DNA from: an uncultured Clostridia bacterium
GTDB lineage: Bacteria > Bacillota > Clostridia > Oscillospirales > Acutalibacteraceae
Assembly: GCA_947623205.1 (NCBI GenBank)
Contig: CANQGM010000007.1
Location: 54,670 to 118,669, forward strand
DNA: 64,000 nt
Direction: 5' to 3'
A program made the position numbers and the translations under genes. The notes below the pieces were generated by a model. That model was not told the origin of the DNA, made no database searches, and saw nothing but the letters and a program-made list of their open reading frames with translations. Positions 62,901 to 64,000 of this stretch are shown piece by piece (position 1 is the stretch's first letter; every line of letters starts with the position of its first letter).

Positions 62901-63814
62901 TTGTCCACGTTATTACTGACGGTGTTCGTAAACGGCTCGCCGGCAAAGGTGGGATTGTCATCATCGGATCTCATCGCTTTCGCCACGACCGTATAGCATG
63001 CGTCAATGTTGCGCGTCCAGACCCAACCGTAAGTAGGATCGTTGGTCAAATCGTCCAGCGTATACAGCGTTTCCATGCCGCCCACAGAAAGATACGGCTC
63101 GTTTCCGCTCACCCTCGCGTAATGGGCAAGCGGCATCACCACCGCCGCGCCCGCGCCGTATACGACGACCGACACGCGGTTCTCCTTATTCTGCTTCATC
63201 AGCATATCGATCGTCTCGTTCACCGCATCCAGTGTTTTCTGAATACGGGAGTTTTCAATTCGCTTCACCATCGTGCGCTCTTTGGGTTCAAGCGTCTGTG
63301 TATAACTGTTGTCGGTTGTTGAAGTGTTGAGATCGTTGATGGGACACCGCGTGTCCTGCGCCATGGACGCGGACATATCGATGGCAATCACAAGGTCGAT
63401 CGGCGCAGGCGGCCACTCGTTTACAACCTGCGAGCTCGCTAAAGCCGAGAAAACCGTTCCAAAATCCGAATCAAATTTTACGCTGCCGGCATATCCATCG
63501 GTTCCCATATCAAGGTTGATCGGTGTGCCATTTGCAAAAACGCTCTTATCCGTCCACACGCGGCCGGCGTAGCGGCTACCCCAATCAGAGGACAGCAGTT
63601 TGTCTTGATATGTGTCTGTAGTATCCTCATCGGCAATACGATTCATTACATTTTGGGTACTTTCTGCGGCGGATGATACCATCCAGCCGCCCAAATTGCA
63701 CAGCATGGTCGCCGATATACAAATGCACAGCAAAAAGGAAACAATCCGGCGTAATGCCGTTTTGTTGTTTATTTTTAGATGCCTAATTTTAAATAAAAAG
63801 GTTTTCATATACAT
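56921..63814 (-). CDS. Giant VWA-domain surface protein with LPEAG-type sorting signal
   Basis: 2297 residues. A signal peptide (IVSFLLCICISATMLCNLGG, cut after SSAAE) is followed by a VWA domain whose MIDAS is IDMSASM (about residue 146). A long middle rich in Asp, Gly and Tyr follows. The last roughly 400 residues are Cna-B/pilin-like beta domains (AEFTNRLETGALTVEKRI, EKVVINGIPLETTYTVDET-like repeats, the latter written KVVINGIPLETTYTVDET). The end is VFLPEAGG, a hydrophobic helix and NRKKLFNKYTR, so a sortase probably links it to the wall. It resembles large adhesins or pilus tip proteins. Base composition from about 57.4 to 63.6 kb is much richer in GC than the rest of the window, suggesting acquisition. 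ATG 63814 has AAAGGAA upstream. Confidence 0.88.
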   Translation of the reverse strand: MYMKTFLFKIRHLKINNKTALRRIVSFLLCICISATMLCNLGGWMVSSAAESTQNVMNRIADEDTTDTYQDKLLSSDWGSRYAGRVWTDKSVFANGTPINLDMGTDGYAGSVKFDSDFGTVFSALASSQVVNEWPPAPIDLVIAIDMSASMAQDTRCPINDLNTSTTDNSYTQTLEPKERTMVKRIENSRIQKTLDAVNETIDMLMKQNKENRVSVVVYGAGAAVVMPLAHYARVSGNEPYLSVGGMETLYTLDDLTNDPTYGWVWTRNIDACYTVVAKAMRSDDDNPTFAGEPFTNTVSNNVDNNSKPKSAEVDGTIYTEKVIANPGYADWDGVNPETAVFSPAQKELNADTYVGYFTNTQGGIYLAYAQLARSEKTTFTAKMSTGEDVTVARIPAAIIMSDGGANFAFNEMDYWSLNYGDFGSVRYKNEYTTDSPYYRRSNTGKTYLENGEEKWDGTDKSHNLGEDGMQKGDEWYNVYLPGVGDGNKITSLYNTGALATTDGTLLSGGNTLSTSPAWSYAGIFYSTDGSPFGTSGTVLETLLTAAYMRHVTKTHYENGWDAGSATKESRSDLLTYTMSVDSQNVPQWGRMRLYPSLDPATYSLDSEQPWWTDDDKFGTDEGIGNGYTKDAIYQGMLLSWQNWKNGSRTQAQFVEQRGYIDPLPTDGYTDSRFDNIKVTNQDVINNISYADDFYDIDAGEVVAKFQEILSEITGNVFVPISGDNDAGVGDSITYQDPLGEYMELKNQAIHATVHDNTKEGTYDMALLVFGKMHGLVRAGTYDWQWNDDYMEAHPDVGTQGEKPFPMGWYWGDDPKTAHTAEELGVDVKNAADGTGTYPAENPETHEPYDNAEQAWADGWVYRFNLSTMLQFVPLNADIESSVHPADAPEQIKNTVYTCYRFAGSKTARNQLYRNPVYGDVPAELKKIWDEHVKTGDYPVGMDEYSEYPGVYRLSDIRVWAEHTGDFIDQTGSLTPEEQSGYDDSLYVNIPTAAVPTQLAEITLGPNGPISYKDNLDQKTQSTPFRLFYAVGLTEDLILRDAKNNQTGVDVSKISGEYIATHSDPKTNNIYFISNWYSNTVYRGYASDESSYGYSTRGDAAVSFSPSVENRYYLFQKPLPLIAHAYRVLNEGGDVAPVDNADNKKWGANGSGNSTTNWEKGETGATWSGGDFIGTYDNQTSFKNALEGKKKIIEDSDIWYITDAKGYSYPLPANINDAIITYTKDQLSKVDSDADGYTDDSNSFSSDDYFFLCIEYYLPMGGTGTDIDGKEVPGTQAVRKINRMIARKGSAFGSGLASNNINNGDMLCWTDIKGNCNLEIEYNSRTDTGDNTRGRPTLEKLTYSENALRTYLSNNGLYDTGTVTWTEGETEKTGTPLDRDVAYWMKLREDPHMAALIEQITAPGVNSQEKFDELFDWSVAARTGGIRVGDMYNNVQPKGGSTDIEVGSDQYYAGNLTHTANNYYVPTLSETSTAGNGMVINNYLGNNGRMEIANTNLIVTKMLVAPDGFTLTEDQENEDFDYQVYVQGVTGERLAQRLKWNPFSQSWQKRVESLDILTDNSSLLLDTNGKRALFCYQSGEPRQVVEVVEDGETKYYYADESGAATKDECTEGLENLYYMYLPSNASGDSDLTYHLFGSSYEGYPEYDGTTEKIDGAGTTAYYPDGTDTAGMADNDMQHFAPATADRDPGSREYWTTKAELIPYKHVYDAEHPADSIDSGSAEIAVIALEAESGGTRWDHETDHDKGEHVQLNDPAHPFTLVTVIPDKNGVESTVYSPFSSRTQYMTVPLYFGYDGEIAGHLASEGETLATCEHGLTGYALTQDELYDPNIPTTERSDLFGSGRYNTTPEQIAQNTAEFTLKSSEGLLLTGLGKDITYRFTEKLTNTQIEQGCTLKEINHVQGSDISEVDQHDSNGVYSVFGDTDYLTEQTNYINTIDPELFVLTKSMVDINGNKIDVAPDEEFTFTLTFEPADSAAMTDIDDTLHYWKGNKDYQSAVEWTDGDHTYKMPTTAPKLDEYEPYLDGSTYRLKPIEPDGGKWHTYTVHLKANEAIVFYGLIAGTKFTVKETPNKKYPVVPGVGPEDRGYTQTGTIYRASVDSTEIDPETTHNRAEFTNRLETGALTVEKRIKVADPDTKKEFGFTVTLTPAPGTELKPEDLEATKYKADGTAYDASEFTISWNKEGDSQKAEVMLKHGEKVVINGIPLETTYTVDETNRNGYTLKDIETSGNVSVHGKIASGKIEKAEAAMTFVNVPAVFLPEAGGMGILIFCIIGALLIACATAYIVLNRKKLFNKYTR

Positions 63815-64000
63815 TCTATTCCTTTCTTAGGGTATAAATAAATTTGAGTCTTAATGAATTGCAAAATATTTGCTTTACAACCTCACCGGGACGGATAGTC
63901 CGAGCATTGATTGATTCTTTAATTTTGTCTGCCTGTCTTTTGAAATTCATTAATTGACGGTAATAATTGTCTTATTATTTCGCAGAGTTACTAACTCTGC
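63815..64000 (-). other. Upstream region of the surface-protein gene
   Basis: 186 bp to the window edge, AT-rich like the host. It holds the ribosome-binding site and probably the promoter of the giant gene, but no clear -35/-10 pair stands out. No gene seen. Confidence 0.4.

Overview
The window reads as chromosome of an anaerobic, endospore-forming low-GC Firmicute of class Clostridia, most likely an Oscillospiraceae/Ruminococcaceae-type gut bacterium. The support is a complete spoIIIAA-AH operon, a cotJ spore-coat operon, an IspH-ribosomal-S1 fusion beside cmk and plsC, AT-rich intergenic DNA, and the sigma/TnpW/serine-recombinase modules typical of clostridial integrative elements. The family-level placement is inference. 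Layout: (1) 1-7.7 kb: one plus-strand sulfur operon. It holds the 3' end of a probable sulfite reductase, then tusA, thioredoxin, a ThiS-like carrier, a ThiF/MoeB-like E1, a JAMM protease, thioredoxin reductase, APS reductase aprAB and ATP sulfurylase cysDN. Together they would carry sulfate through APS and sulfite to sulfide, and then onto a protein thiocarboxylate. (2) 7.7-23.2 kb: a composite accessory region. It contains a sigma-like factor behind a long palindrome that holds its ribosome-binding site, a hairpin-rich probable noncoding RNA, a DUF3789-like and a TnpW-like small ORF, a serine recombinase broken by two in-frame TAA codons, and a Bro-N protein. Then come a tyrosine recombinase and a 5.8-kb segment bounded by a perfect 24-bp inverted repeat that looks like an invertible two-operon switch. 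A second serine-recombinase module follows and ends inside cotJC, which it has cut. (3) 23.2-35 kb: cotJBA, tRNA-Thr, an XRE regulator, rpsO-pnp, hisHF, an RpiR regulator, a BaiN-type flavoprotein, cmk, plsC, ispH-rpsA and an HD hydrolase. (4) 35.5-43.7 kb: ligA, a decayed secreted metalloprotease with a membrane-anchored neighbour, and the spoIIIA operon behind a SigE-like promoter. (5) 43.8-52.9 kb: nusB, a TsaD-like paralogue, xseA, dnaE and a three-gene ABC uptake system of TrpXYZ type. (6) 53.1-64 kb: an Rrf2 regulator, ilvE, an AAA-CYTH fusion, four tRNAs (Arg, His, Lys, Gln) behind a consensus promoter, and a 2297-residue VWA surface protein whose body is visibly much richer in GC than its surroundings. 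The most interesting candidate for an undescribed system is the 12.85-18.7 kb segment. A strong extended -10 promoter sits just outside the left inverted repeat and points into it. Two convergent operons have their 5' ends at opposite repeats: a pentapeptide-repeat protein with a membrane protein, and two radical-SAM enzymes, one carrying an ATP-grasp domain. A tyrosine recombinase lies beside the promoter. Inversion would swap which operon the promoter drives. The second highlight is cotJC, truncated exactly at the end of a recombinase gene.
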